DNA of 64,000 nucleotides from an uncultured Corynebacterium sp. (GCA_946223355.1 CAMIPB010000004.1:1-64000); one strand, 5' to 3'. Shown: positions 9,055 through 18,286, numbered from the stretch's first letter. Notes: a model not told the origin generated them from the letters alone. Numbers and translations are program-made.

Positions 9055-9725
9055 GTGATGACACCCTGATCCGACTGATGCTGGTCGATGACCAAGAGAT
9101 GTATCGCACTGGTTTCCGCATGGTGCTGAGCACCTGTCCGTGGTTCGAGGTCGTCGCCGACGCCGAAGACGGCCAGGCTGCGCTCGAGATACTGGCCGAC
9201 CTCGAGGTCGACGTCGTGGTCATGGATGTGAGAATGCCACGCATGGACGGTGTCGAGGCCACACGGCGGATCCGCGAGGTCGGCGGGCCACGTGTGCTCG
9301 TGCTGACGACCTTCGATCTCGACGAGCACGCCTACGACGCGATCCAGGCCGGGGCATCGGGCTTCCTACTCAAAGATGCCCCGCTCGAGGAGCTCACTGC
9401 GGCCATCCGCCACGTGCACGCCGGCGATGCTGTCGTCGCGCCGTCGACGACGAAGCGTCTGCTCGACCGCTTCGCAGCGCAGCGTCCTGTAGCCGCAGGC
9501 TCTGTTCCGGATGAGCGGCTCGACGAACTCACCGCGCGTGAGCGGGAGGTGCTCGTGTGCACAGGGCGTGGGCTGTCCAACGCAGAGATCGCTGCGGAGC
9601 TGGTCATCTCGGAGAACACCGTACGTGTGCACGTGCAGCGTATCCTCACCAAGCTCCAACTGCGCGACCGGGTCCAAGCGGTCGTTCTCGCCCACCGCCT
9701 GGGCCTGGTCCCGTCTGAGACTTGA
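9051..9725 (+). CDS. NarL/LuxR-type response regulator, module 1
   Basis: The 224-residue protein has an N-terminal receiver domain with phosphoacceptor Asp59 in VVMDVRMPRMDG, the switch region VLTTFDLDEHAYDAIQAGASGFLLKD, and a C-terminal LuxR helix-turn-helix (LTAREREVLVCTGRGLSNAE to TVRVHVQRILTKL). It is coupled to the upstream kinase by an ATGA overlap. The likely targets are its own module, beginning with the ABC ATPase gene 93 bases downstream. Confidence 0.92.
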   Translation: MSDDTLIRLMLVDDQEMYRTGFRMVLSTCPWFEVVADAEDGQAALEILADLEVDVVVMDVRMPRMDGVEATRRIREVGGPRVLVLTTFDLDEHAYDAIQAGASGFLLKDAPLEELTAAIRHVHAGDAVVAPSTTKRLLDRFAAQRPVAAGSVPDERLDELTAREREVLVCTGRGLSNAEIAAELVISENTVRVHVQRILTKLQLRDRVQAVVLAHRLGLVPSET

Positions 9726-9817
9726 GCCGCAACCAACCCGACGTAATGCGGATCGACTAGCCAAAGATAGTCGCCTCGGCAGACGACACTGTTATCGATC
9801 CTTGCGAAGGTGGAGGC

Positions 9818-10726
9818 ATGTCCTTCATCGTCGAATCTTCGAATCTCACCAAGGCCTACGGCGGACGCACCGTCGTTGACCGTCTCGACCTCCGCGTCCC
9901 CGAAGGCAGCGTCTACGGCTTCCTCGGGCCCAACGGCTCGGGCAAGTCGACGACCATGAAGATGCTGCTCTCGCTCATCCGTCCCACCGGCGGCGAGGTC
10001 CAGGTGCTGGGCCAGCCGATGAACCGGAGCACCCGGCGGCAGTTGCTGGGCAGCATCGGCTCGCTCATCGAGTCTCCGCCCGGGTATGCCCACCTGACCG
10101 GCGCGGAGAACATGCGCATCGTCCAGCGCTTGCTCGGCCTCGACGATGCGCATGTCGACTTCGCGGTCAAAACCGTGCGGATGCAGGACCAAATGAGCAA
10201 GCGGGTGCGTGAGTACTCGCTGGGCATGAAGCAGCGCCTGGGTATTGCCATGGCTCTGGCCAGGCAGCCGAAGCTGCTTATCCTCGACGAGCCGACCAAC
10301 GGGCTCGACCCTGCCGGTATCGAGGAGATCCGTGAGTTGTTGCGGCGGCTTGCCGATGGGGGAGTGACCGTCATGGTCTCCTCCCACCTGCTCAGTGAGG
10401 TTGATAAGACCGCTACGGTCCTCGGCATCCTCAGCAAGGGCCGGATGATCTTTCAGGGCACCCGAGCTGAGCTCTTCAGCGTTGCCACCCCCGACCTGCT
10501 CATCGATTGTTCAGATCCGTGGCGCGCGCAGTCCATGCTCGCCCGTGCCCATGGCGCACGCCTGGAGGACGCGACCGTCCGGCTGGCCGGCGTCGACAGT
10601 GATCAGGCGACAGCTGGCATCGTCACGGGCTTGGTGGCCGAAGGCATCGGCGTCCACGGGGTTCGGCGCGATGAGCAGACGCTCGAGTCCGTCTTCATGG
10701 GACTAACAGCAGGAGGCGGACTGTGA
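9818..10726 (+). CDS. ABC transporter ATPase (BcrA/lantibiotic-export type), module 1
   Basis: This 302-residue ATPase has Walker A GPNGSGKS at 37-44, Q-loop region, signature YSLGMKQRLGIAMALARQPK, Walker B LLILDEPTNGLDPAG and switch His in VMVSSHLL. The C-terminal extension after residue 220 is typical of BcrA/CcmA-like exporters. GGAGG lies six bases before the ATG. It overlaps the first permease by four bases. With two ABC-2 permeases it should form an exporter that removes a peptide antibiotic or similar amphiphile from the membrane. Confidence 0.9.
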   Translation: MSFIVESSNLTKAYGGRTVVDRLDLRVPEGSVYGFLGPNGSGKSTTMKMLLSLIRPTGGEVQVLGQPMNRSTRRQLLGSIGSLIESPPGYAHLTGAENMRIVQRLLGLDDAHVDFAVKTVRMQDQMSKRVREYSLGMKQRLGIAMALARQPKLLILDEPTNGLDPAGIEEIRELLRRLADGGVTVMVSSHLLSEVDKTATVLGILSKGRMIFQGTRAELFSVATPDLLIDCSDPWRAQSMLARAHGARLEDATVRLAGVDSDQATAGIVTGLVAEGIGVHGVRRDEQTLESVFMGLTAGGGL

Positions 10727-11466
10727 GCGACATCGTTGTCAACGAGTTTGCCAAGATGCGGCACCTGCACGTCGTTCTCCTCGTCGCCGTCCTCGTCGGC
10801 GTCGTCACCGGCATCGGCCTCTACGCAGCCGTGTCCAACCCCGACTTCGACCGCATCAGCGCATCGTCGTGGAACACGCTGCTCATGGGGATGGGATCGG
10901 GATTCACTCTCGCCGCACCCCTGCTACTGGCGGTCGTCGCGAGTCGTCTCGTCGACGCTGAGCACCAGGGCGGCGGATGGCTGATGTCGGCGACATCCGG
11001 TGTGACGCCCGGCGAACTGTGTCGGGCGAAGCTGCTGGCCCTCGGGCTTCTCATCACCGGAGCCACCGTGCTCGTCAGTGCTGTATTCGCCGCGGTCGGT
11101 CTCGCCGTCGGCATCGGCGCTCCGTGGCCGGCCGGACGCTGGCTCGGTCTGACGGCGTGCCTGGTCGTTGTGAGCCTTGCGCTGTTGGCGCTGCACGTCG
11201 TGCTCGCAGCGCGGATCGAGAACCAGCTCGTCAGTATCGGCCTCGGGCTGCTCGGTGCCATCGTTGCGCTCATTTCGACGGCTGTGCCGACGTGGATCGC
11301 ACACCTGACCCCGTGGGGCTACTACGCGCTCTCGTCCGCCGCCGGCTACGTCGACGGCCAGCTAGCCGGCTTCGCGCCGTCCTATCTCAGCGTCATCGGC
11401 CTCGCAGTCGTCGCTACCGCGATCTTCGCCCTGTTCACCCGCTCATTCGACCGCCAGGAGGCCTGA
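10723..11466 (+). CDS. ABC-2 type permease, module 1 (first)
   Basis: This 247-residue membrane protein has about six hydrophobic segments and the pattern of lantibiotic-type ABC permeases: a short cytoplasmic N-terminus (VNEFAKMRHLHV), a long loop with EHQGGGWLMSATSGVTPGELCRAK after the second helix, then helices to LTPWGYYAL. It is paralogous to the minus-strand protein at 14645-15397 (VEIEHTGNGWLLSATTGVTP), which shares loop and C-terminal motifs. GTG start inside the ATPase stop region; only one base separates it from the second permease. Confidence 0.87.
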   Translation: MSDIVVNEFAKMRHLHVVLLVAVLVGVVTGIGLYAAVSNPDFDRISASSWNTLLMGMGSGFTLAAPLLLAVVASRLVDAEHQGGGWLMSATSGVTPGELCRAKLLALGLLITGATVLVSAVFAAVGLAVGIGAPWPAGRWLGLTACLVVVSLALLALHVVLAARIENQLVSIGLGLLGAIVALISTAVPTWIAHLTPWGYYALSSAAGYVDGQLAGFAPSYLSVIGLAVVATAIFALFTRSFDRQEA

Positions 11467-11467
11467 G

Positions 11468-12220
11468 ATGAACGCCCTCGCTGCAGAGCTCTCGAAGCTC
11501 AAGCGCTCACTGAGCTGGGTCGTCGCCGTCTTGCTACCCGTCGTGCTGGTGGCCACCGGATCGATCATGACCCTCATTGACGGCCGTGGTCTCGAAGACG
11601 GCTGGCACACGCTGTGGATGCGCTCAATCGTCTTCTACGGCCTTTTCCCGCTCTCGGTGGGCATCGCGATCCTCGCCTCGCTGGTTTGGCGAGCCGAGCA
11701 CCGCGGCAGCAACTGGAACGCGCTGATGGCCGGGCCGACGCCGTCGCTGCAGATTGTCATCGCCAAGGCTGCAGTGATCTCCGTACTGGCTGCAATCATG
11801 CAGGTCATCGTCGTGGTCACCACCGTGGCGCTGGGAAAGATCGGCTTCGGACTGCCCGGCTTCCTGCCAACGGAGTACCTCGCGATTTCCCTGCTCATCA
11901 TCCTCGCCGGCGTTCCCGTCGCCATGTTGCAATCCTGGCTGTCGATGCAGATGCGCTCTTTCGCCGCACCGGTGGCCGTCGCATTCCTCGGTGCCGGGTT
12001 CTCGGCCTTCCTACTCGTCGTCGGTCTCGATGCTGCAATCTTCATCAGCCCATATGCGGCGCTGTCGAGGGCGACCCAGCTGGGCACGGCGACCTTCGCC
12101 GACACCGGAGACATCACCACCGGCGTGATCGCCACTATCACCGCCGCCTGTTTACTGCTGAGCACGCTTCTGGCAGCCGCCAACACCGTCGTGCTCGAGC
12201 GCGCCGATGCTCGCACCTGA
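11468..12220 (+). CDS. ABC-2 type permease, module 1 (second)
   Basis: This 250-residue protein has about six transmembrane segments. It is related to, but distinct from, the first permease: N-terminus NALAAELSKLKRSLSW, extracytoplasmic DGRGLEDGWHTLWMRS, then WRAEHRGSNWNALMAGPTPS. The same GSNWNALM-type loop appears in the mirrored protein at 13878-14642 (GNWNALMSRPVPT). Together the two permeases and the ATPase make one heteromeric exporter. Confidence 0.87.
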   Translation: MNALAAELSKLKRSLSWVVAVLLPVVLVATGSIMTLIDGRGLEDGWHTLWMRSIVFYGLFPLSVGIAILASLVWRAEHRGSNWNALMAGPTPSLQIVIAKAAVISVLAAIMQVIVVVTTVALGKIGFGLPGFLPTEYLAISLLIILAGVPVAMLQSWLSMQMRSFAAPVAVAFLGAGFSAFLLVVGLDAAIFISPYAALSRATQLGTATFADTGDITTGVIATITAACLLLSTLLAAANTVVLERADART

Positions 12221-12261
12221 CCCGTACACACCACCAGTCCTACGGACCAAAGGAGACGACC

Positions 12262-12657
12262 ATGGCCAACCCCGCACACGCCGAGACCGGGCGCGAGACG
12301 CCCGACTTCTGGAGCGACAAGAACAGCCCGAGCCCGGTCACCGGCGCACCTGCTACGCCCGTCGATGCCGACCAGCCCGACCGCCCGCGGCGCTCGGGCA
12401 GTGGCTGGATCGCCGCTGCACTGATCTTGAACATACTCGCCCTCGTCGGCGCGATTGTGCTCCCACACTTCATGGCGTTCCTCGCAATCGCTGCCGCCGC
12501 ATGCGCCTGGAACGGAATTCGCCTCAATCGCGACAAAGGGACGCCGAATCTCGGCACCGGCGCCCTCATCACCTCCCTCGTCGTCTTCGTCGGCTGCGTC
12601 ATCTACACAATCGTCATCGTCCAGTTCGGCTTCGCCAACTGGGAAGGTCTGCAGTGA
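12262..12657 (+). CDS. Small DUF4190-like membrane protein, module 1
   Basis: This 131-residue protein has a hydrophilic proline-rich N-terminus (about 50 residues) followed by three hydrophobic stretches (AAALILNILALVGAIVLP, FLAIAAAACAW, ITSLVVFVGCVIYTIVIV). An AAAGGAGACG ribosome site precedes the ATG. It is the last gene of the rightward module, and a similar small membrane protein ends the leftward module. Its role is unknown; an accessory or immunity subunit of the exporter is a guess from position. Confidence 0.72.
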   Translation: MANPAHAETGRETPDFWSDKNSPSPVTGAPATPVDADQPDRPRRSGSGWIAAALILNILALVGAIVLPHFMAFLAIAAAACAWNGIRLNRDKGTPNLGTGALITSLVVFVGCVIYTIVIVQFGFANWEGLQ

Positions 12658-13021
12658 TGTAGATGAGCGTTGACCGGAACGGATTCCACTCCGACGGAGG
12701 AACTCTCGACGATGACGCCGGTGACGCAGCAGGGGACCCACAAGATCACAAAGGTGGGCGTCTGGCGCAACCGCGCCGTCGTCACGACCTCGGGCGATCT
12801 GCATGTCTCGTATCGTCTGCCCTGACGAAGTGGCTCGGCTCGACTCGCTAAGCTCATGGAGATCCAACGACAAGTTGGCATCGTGCACGTGCATCGTGAG
12901 TTCGGCGTTCTCTATGACGACGTAGCGATCCTCGACACGATTGAACTGCATGTGCGGACAGTGACATCCTGCGTTTTAGCATTTGGTTGCAACTAGTTCT
13001 ATCTGGGTCGAAGACGAGAAC
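12658..13021. other. Gap after module 1, no confident gene
   Basis: A 37-codon frame (12712-12825, plus, with a GGAGGA twelve bases upstream) and a 46-codon frame (starting at 12856, plus) are open, but neither resembles a known family. No clear terminator hairpin with a T tract is seen. Confidence 0.4.
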
Positions 13022-13260
13022 TTACATTTTGTACTTTTCTAGATGCCGTTGCAGACACTCGGTGAGTTCGTGGACTCGTTGTATCTCGGGTAGAAAAGTC
13101 AGACGGACGAAGTGAGGCCTGTCGAAACTGAATGCGCGACCATGTACTAGGAGTACGTGCTCCGCTTCCAAAAACTCGCAGACGAATTTCTCATCGTTGT
13201 CGATGTAATAGGTCGCGGGATCGATGCGGAGAAAAATGTATAGCGCACCCGCGTTGTCAC
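13022..13260 (-). pseudogene. Aminotransferase (AlaT-like) C-terminal remnant
   Basis: Read from 13260 down to the TAA at 13022-13024, the minus strand encodes about 78 residues matching the C-terminal end of PLP-dependent class I aminotransferases: GALYIFLRIDPATYYIDNDE, KFVCEFLEAEHVLLVHGRAF, and RPHFVRLTFLPEIQRVHELT. These equal the usual GALYLFPKID, FVxDLLxxEKVLVVQGTGF and DHFRVVTLP blocks. No start codon and no PLP-lysine region remain; upstream sequence to 13360 does not continue the family. It is a truncated relic sitting exactly between the two convergent modules. Confidence 0.72.
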
Positions 13261-13360
13261 AGTGGGCGGGTGTGGTGCTTGGCGCGGATGCGAAGATTGC
13301 GTGGGTGATGAAGCCGAGGGTGAGGCTGCTCCTACCGAGGTCATTTGATCGTCCTATGAT

Positions 13361-13744
13361 TCAGGAGATAAGGCCCTTGATGTATTCGATCACATCGTGC
13401 AGCTCTTGGTAGTCGCGCACGGCGGGATTTGCGATGAGCACGTTCCATAGCGTCGCGATGCCGGCGAGCAGTGCGAAGACCACCACGGCCACGATCAAAC
13501 CCGCCGTCGCGATGCCCGTGCGGTACGGACTACGGCGCAGGACGTGGAAGGCGACGATCGCGCCGACACCAGCGATGAACGCCGGAAGGAACCCGACGTA
13601 TGGAATGAGCAGCAGGAGCGGGGCTGCGACCAGTGCGAAGCCAGCGCAGACCACGGCAATGATCCCACCGGTGGTCGCTAAGCGCTGGTCGCTTCGGGCA
13701 CTCGTCGGGGTGTGGGGCACGTGCTGGTCGTGGAAGGTGGCCAT
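13361..13744 (-). CDS. Small DUF4190-like membrane protein, module 2
   Basis: This 127-residue protein has a short hydrophilic N-terminus and then three hydrophobic segments (GGIIAVVCAGFALVAAPLLL, FLPAFIAGVGAIVAFHVL, TAGLIVAVVVFALLAGIATL). The ATG at 13744 has AAAGGA eleven bases upstream; the open frame extends further but that part overlaps the preceding permease gene in another frame. It is the counterpart of the protein at 12262-12657 and closes the leftward module. Confidence 0.72.
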   Translation of the reverse strand: MATFHDQHVPHTPTSARSDQRLATTGGIIAVVCAGFALVAAPLLLLIPYVGFLPAFIAGVGAIVAFHVLRRSPYRTGIATAGLIVAVVVFALLAGIATLWNVLIANPAVRDYQELHDVIEYIKGLIS

Positions 13745-13877
13745 GACAGGGATGTCCTTTCGGAAGGAGGGGGCGACGGTGGGATCGGGCAGGCACACTG
13801 CCTGTTGCCGATCACGACGTACAGGATGGACAGGACTAGGAAGATTGGGCAGTCCGCGCCGGTCCCGGCGCGGGGTG

Positions 13878-14642
13878 TCAGGCACGGGTGTCGGATCGGT
13901 TTAGGATCCACGTGGTGACGGTGGCGATGAGCGCTGTCATCACGAGCGACGTCACGAGGACGAAGCTGACGCTGAGCACGTTCAGGTCCGAGGCGTTGAA
14001 GGTCGTCTTTTGACCGGAGACGAGGATCGTGCCGAGCTGTGTGGTGTGGGTGAGCAGCCCGTAGGGAATTGCCAGAACGGCCGTCAGCTTCAGCTGCAGC
14101 AGCATTGTTGAGATGCCCGCCATGACCAGTGCGATCATCACAGGGATGGCGAAGGAGCGCAGGAAGGCCGACAGCGCCGATTGCAGGGCCGCCAGTGGGA
14201 TGCAGGCCAGCATGATCAGTACGCTGCCTAGGAAGTACTTGGCGGGCAGCATGCCCGGTAGGCTGAAGGCTTTGCCTAGGATGATGACAGTTACGACAAG
14301 CACTGCCTGCATCGTCGCCGATAACGCGGAGATGGCCGCGATCTTGCCCAGCACCACCTCGGCCGTGGGAACTGGTCGGCTCATCAGCGCGTTCCAGTTT
14401 CCGTTCTTGTGTTCCACTCGCCAGACCAGCGAGGCGAGAATCGCGACGACGACCGGCAGGATTGCCATCCCGTAGAATCCGACGGAGCGGATCCACAGGG
14501 TGTGCCATCCGTCCTCGAACGAGCCCTGGCCGATGATCGTACTTACCGAGCCGGAGACGACCATGATGATTGGGACTACGAGGACCACGGACCAGCTCAT
14601 GGAGTGCTTGAGTTTGAGGAACTCGGAGTAGACGGATCCCAT
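13878..14642 (-). CDS. ABC-2 type permease, module 2 (second)
   Basis: This 254-residue protein starts MGSVYSEFLKLKHSMSW and has about six transmembrane segments, with an extracytoplasmic EDGWHTLWIRSVGFYG and the loop WRVEHKNGNWNALMSRPVPT. It is clearly paralogous to 11468-12220. The ATG at 14642 lies two bases after the stop of the preceding permease; a longer open frame exists but would lie wholly inside that gene. Confidence 0.87.
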   Translation of the reverse strand: MGSVYSEFLKLKHSMSWSVVLVVPIIMVVSGSVSTIIGQGSFEDGWHTLWIRSVGFYGMAILPVVVAILASLVWRVEHKNGNWNALMSRPVPTAEVVLGKIAAISALSATMQAVLVVTVIILGKAFSLPGMLPAKYFLGSVLIMLACIPLAALQSALSAFLRSFAIPVMIALVMAGISTMLLQLKLTAVLAIPYGLLTHTTQLGTILVSGQKTTFNASDLNVLSVSFVLVTSLVMTALIATVTTWILNRSDTRA

Positions 14643-14644
14643 GG

Positions 14645-15397
14645 TCAGGCCTCCTGGGTGTCGAAGCGGGCGGTGGTGAACGCGAACAGTGCAGTGCCCA
14701 TGACTGCTAGGGCGGCGATGCTCGGATATGGCAGCTCGAAGTAGCGCAGATCGGTGCCGACGTAGTCGGCCGGATTGGTCATTGCGTAGTAGCTCCAGGG
14801 AGTCAGGTGAGCCGCCCATGTCGGAAGGACCACGCCGAAGATGGCCAGGAAGATCCCCACGAGGCTGACGCCGAGGGCGACTAGTTGGTTTTCCACGTGG
14901 GCTGACAGCAGGATCTGGAAGGCGAGGACCGCGAGGCTGACGACCATGGTCGAGGCCGTGTAGCCGAGCCAGTGCGAGGTCGGAAACGGCGAGGAGGCTC
15001 CGAGCAGGAAACCGAAGCCGGCGACCAACAGTGACTGCAGCGTGATGGCGGTGACGGTGATGGCTCCCAGCACGAGGAACTTAGCGCGGCACAACCGGCC
15101 GGGTGTCACGCCGGTGGTGGCCGACAGTAGCCATCCGTTGCCGGTGTGCTCGATCTCCACCTGGCGACTGGCCATCACGGCTAGCAGTACGGGCGATATT
15201 ATGGCCAGCGACAGCGACATCCCGCTGAGCAAGATCTTCCACGGAGCTCCGCCCGGGTCTGCCAGATGCTCGGTGATGTTCGAGCCGAAAGACTGGAAAG
15301 ACGCGATGCCCGAGACTGCCAGCACGTACAGTCCGGCGACCAGCCCGATGCGCAGGTGGCTCATCTTGGCGATTTCATTGGCAATGATAGTGCTCAT
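14645..15397 (-). CDS. ABC-2 type permease, module 2 (first)
   Basis: This 250-residue protein, with about six hydrophobic segments, starts MSTIIANEIAKMSHLRIG. It shares the loop VEIEHTGNGWLLSATTGVTP and the C-terminal LTPWSYYAM with the permease at 10723-11466. The ATG at 15397 overlaps the ATPase stop by four bases (atga). Confidence 0.87.
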   Translation of the reverse strand: MSTIIANEIAKMSHLRIGLVAGLYVLAVSGIASFQSFGSNITEHLADPGGAPWKILLSGMSLSLAIISPVLLAVMASRQVEIEHTGNGWLLSATTGVTPGRLCRAKFLVLGAITVTAITLQSLLVAGFGFLLGASSPFPTSHWLGYTASTMVVSLAVLAFQILLSAHVENQLVALGVSLVGIFLAIFGVVLPTWAAHLTPWSYYAMTNPADYVGTDLRYFELPYPSIAALAVMGTALFAFTTARFDTQEA

Positions 15398-16299
15398 AGC
15401 CCGCCTCCTGCGGTGAGGTTCATGAATACGTCCTCGAGGCTCTGCTCCTCGCGGCGAACGCCGTAGATGTCGATTTGCTTGTCCACCAACGTAGCGACGA
15501 CCTGGGCCGTGCGATGGTCGTCGATGCCCGTTAGCACGATCTCGCCGGTATCGGTCAGTCGCGCATCGTATGAGGGCAAGCACTGCACTGCCCGTTTCGG
15601 CTCAGAGCAGGTGACCAGCACATCGGGAGCGGTGGCATCCATCAATTCGGCGCGGGTGCCCTGGAAGATCATCCGGCCCTGGGTGAGGATCCCCAGTACG
15701 GTGGCCGTCTTGTCGATCTCGCCCAGCAGGTGGGAGGAGACCATCACGGTCACGCCGTTGGCCGCGAGGTGGCGCAGCAGGCCGCGAATCTCTTCGATGC
15801 CGGCCGGGTCAAGGCCGTTGGTCGGCTCGTCGAGGATCAGCAGGCGTGGCTGTCGGGCCAGCGCCATCGCGATGCCCAGGCGTTGCTTCATGCCCAGCGA
15901 GTAGTCCCTGACTTTCTTGTCCATCTGGTCCTCGAGGTGCACCGTTTGCACTGCCTGCTCGATCTGCCCTTTTTCTAGGTGCAGTAGGCGCTGGATCAGG
16001 CGCATGTTCTCCGCGCCGGTCAGGTGCGCATAACCCGGCGGGGCCTCGATCAGCGAGCCGACCGTCCCCAGCAGGGAACGTCGCGTCGCGCGGGTCATCG
16101 GTTGGCCCAGGATTTCGACCTTGCCGGCACTGGGCTGGATTAGCGACAGCAGCATCTTCATCGTCGTGGACTTGCCTGCGCCGTTCGGGCCGAGGAAGCC
16201 GTATACGCATCCGTCGGGGATGCGCAGGGACAGATCATCGACGACGACGCGGTCGCCGTAGCGTTTAGTTAGGTGGTTTGTGGTGACTGCGTAGGACAT
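15394..16299 (-). CDS. ABC transporter ATPase (BcrA/lantibiotic-export type), module 2
   Basis: The 301-residue protein has Walker A GPNGAGKS, signature YSLGMKQRLGIAMALARQPR, Walker B LLILDEPTNGLDPAG and switch His in VMVSSHLL. The translation follows the module 1 ATPase almost segment by segment (for example AHLTGAENMR, QRLL, EEQSLEDVFMNLTAGGGL against DEQTLESVFMGLTAGGGL). The two therefore share a recent common ancestor, although nucleotide divergence at third positions is clear. It should pair with the two downstream permeases. Confidence 0.9.
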   Translation of the reverse strand: MSYAVTTNHLTKRYGDRVVVDDLSLRIPDGCVYGFLGPNGAGKSTTMKMLLSLIQPSAGKVEILGQPMTRATRRSLLGTVGSLIEAPPGYAHLTGAENMRLIQRLLHLEKGQIEQAVQTVHLEDQMDKKVRDYSLGMKQRLGIAMALARQPRLLILDEPTNGLDPAGIEEIRGLLRHLAANGVTVMVSSHLLGEIDKTATVLGILTQGRMIFQGTRAELMDATAPDVLVTCSEPKRAVQCLPSYDARLTDTGEIVLTGIDDHRTAQVVATLVDKQIDIYGVRREEQSLEDVFMNLTAGGGL

Positions 16300-16388
16300 G
16301 CCTCAATGGTGTCGTAGGCTCGAGGCGATTCCATCTGGCTAGAGGCATATCTTCGCCCTACGACTTCAGGCATAGACGAGGTACCGGA

Positions 16389-17063
16389 TCACGCACCGCC
16401 GGGTGAGATGAGCCCCGTCTCGTAGGCCAGCACGACGGCCTGGACGCGGTCACGCAGATCGAGCTTGGACAGCACGTGGCCAACATGCACCTTGACCGTC
16501 CCTTCGCTGAGGACGAGCTCCTCGGCGATCTCACGGTTAGACATCCCGCGGGCGACCAGACTGAGCACCTCGCGTTCGCGCGGCGTCAGTAACTGGAGTG
16601 GTGAGTTGTGCAGCAGTGCGGGTGTCGCAGACCGTCGTCCTGGTGCGGCAAAGTGGCTCAACAGACGTCGTGTGGTCGAGGGCGCGACGACAGCATCGCC
16701 ACGGTGGACGTGGCGGATCGCTGCGCTCAGTTCCTCGAGCGGTGCGTCCTTGAGAAGGAAGCCCGATGCCCCGACTCGCAGGGCTTGGTAGGCGTATTCG
16801 TCGAGGTCAAAGGTCGTCAGCACCAGAACATGAGGCGGATCCTGCAACGTCATAACACGCCGGGTGGCCTCGATGCCATCCGTCCTGTGCATGCGCACGT
16901 CCATCAGCACGACGTCGGCTGGATGCTCGGCCAACGCGGCAAGGACCTCATCACCGTCAGAGGCTTCAGCAACGACCTCGATATCGTTTGCGGTATCCAA
17001 GGCCATGCGAAACCCCAGACGGATCATCTCCTGGTCATCTACCAGCAGCACACGAATGCTCAT
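16389..17063 (-). CDS. NarL/LuxR-type response regulator, module 2
   Basis: The receiver domain of this 224-residue protein has phosphoacceptor Asp55 in VVLMDVRMHRTDG; the usual proline after RM is replaced by histidine. The C-terminal LuxR helix-turn-helix reads LTPREREVLSLVARGMSNRE to TVKVHVGHVLSKLDLRDRVQ. It overlaps the kinase by four bases. Its similarity to 9051-9725 is high, so cross-talk between modules is possible. Confidence 0.92.
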   Translation of the reverse strand: MSIRVLLVDDQEMIRLGFRMALDTANDIEVVAEASDGDEVLAALAEHPADVVLMDVRMHRTDGIEATRRVMTLQDPPHVLVLTTFDLDEYAYQALRVGASGFLLKDAPLEELSAAIRHVHRGDAVVAPSTTRRLLSHFAAPGRRSATPALLHNSPLQLLTPREREVLSLVARGMSNREIAEELVLSEGTVKVHVGHVLSKLDLRDRVQAVVLAYETGLISPGGA

Positions 17064-18286
17064 GAATCATCTCCAGTCGGCAGCGTTGCCACAACCTCAT
17101 AGCCACCGTCCCTCTTCTGACCTGTACACAGCTGGCCGTGGTGGGTGTTGACGCGTTCACGCATTCCGAGCAAACCATATCCGATGCGCTGACCGGCATC
17201 TGATGTTGGCCCAATACCGTCATCTGCCACCGTGACTGTGATGGACTCGCTGGTATACGTGAGCGTGACCAGTACCTTCGAGACCTCAGTGCCAGCGTGC
17301 TTGCGCACGTTGGTTAGTGCCTCTTGCACGATGCGGTACACGGTCAGATCGATGCTCTGTGGCAAGGTTCGGTGATCACCCGTCACCGTGAACTGCACCG
17401 GAATGCCTGCCACACGCGACTCTTCGAACAGGTGTGGCAGCTGCGCAATCCCCGGCTGGGGTGCGTGCGAGCCTGGCTCATCATCGCGAAGTACCCCGAG
17501 CATCCGACGCATATCGGCCAATGCCGTGCGTCCCGTATCCCGCACGGTCCGCATGGCTGCACGCGCCTGCTCGGGGTTCGTCTCAATCGCCGAGGCAGCC
17601 CCGTCAGATAAGACCGCGACAACGCTGAGGGAATGTGAGACGACATCGTGGATCTCCCGAGCTATGCGCGTCCGTTCGGATGTTGCCGCCAGTTCTGCCT
17701 CGACGGCCTTCTCCCGCTCGAGCTGTACAGCGCGCTCGTGCAGCGAGGCAACGTATTGACGGCGGGTCCGAACCAGACGTCCCCAGGTCCAAGACCACAC
17801 GATTAACACGATGATGACGCCGATGTCCCCGATGTTCATTTCGCCGCTGCCGAGCATCGGCAGGCAGCTCAGGATGCTCCAAGCAGTCGTGATCAGTGCC
17901 GCCACGCCGGAGAGCCACCAACCCTTCCGAGATGCAAGCGTATAGATCGCCAACAACAGCATTGCATCGGCCACCAGAAGTGAGATCCCCAGTAGGGACT
18001 GTGCGACAGCAACGAGCTGGATCACCACATAGGTCATCACCGGCCGCTGACGACGCAACAGACCTGGAGCACACAGACCAATCGAGACCACCAGCCCGGT
18101 GCCCAACCACAAGTGCCGAGGCACCGCACCGAACTGAATCGGCACGTTGTAGCTGAAAATCGCAATAACTAGGATCAGGTCCACCAGCCGTGGGTGCAGC
18201 TGGAACCACGACGGCGTGGCCTCCGATGGTATCGGTGAGCCCGTGTAGTTGGTGGCCTCTTTCTCACGAGCGGTTATGGAATTCAT
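17060..18286 (-). CDS. Sensor histidine kinase (HisKA_3), module 2
   Basis: This 408-residue protein starts at the ATG at 18286, which has GGAGG five bases upstream; the frame stays open for 37 more codons without a better site. Several hydrophobic segments occupy residues 33-168. A coiled linker follows, then the phosphoacceptor helix AREIHDVVSHSLS (His213) and HATPase_c motifs (VYRIVQEALTNVRKHAG, VADDGIGP, GYGLLGMRERV). It is the first gene of the leftward module and the partner of the regulator at 16389-17063. Confidence 0.9.
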   Translation of the reverse strand: MNSITAREKEATNYTGSPIPSEATPSWFQLHPRLVDLILVIAIFSYNVPIQFGAVPRHLWLGTGLVVSIGLCAPGLLRRQRPVMTYVVIQLVAVAQSLLGISLLVADAMLLLAIYTLASRKGWWLSGVAALITTAWSILSCLPMLGSGEMNIGDIGVIIVLIVWSWTWGRLVRTRRQYVASLHERAVQLEREKAVEAELAATSERTRIAREIHDVVSHSLSVVAVLSDGAASAIETNPEQARAAMRTVRDTGRTALADMRRMLGVLRDDEPGSHAPQPGIAQLPHLFEESRVAGIPVQFTVTGDHRTLPQSIDLTVYRIVQEALTNVRKHAGTEVSKVLVTLTYTSESITVTVADDGIGPTSDAGQRIGYGLLGMRERVNTHHGQLCTGQKRDGGYEVVATLPTGDDS

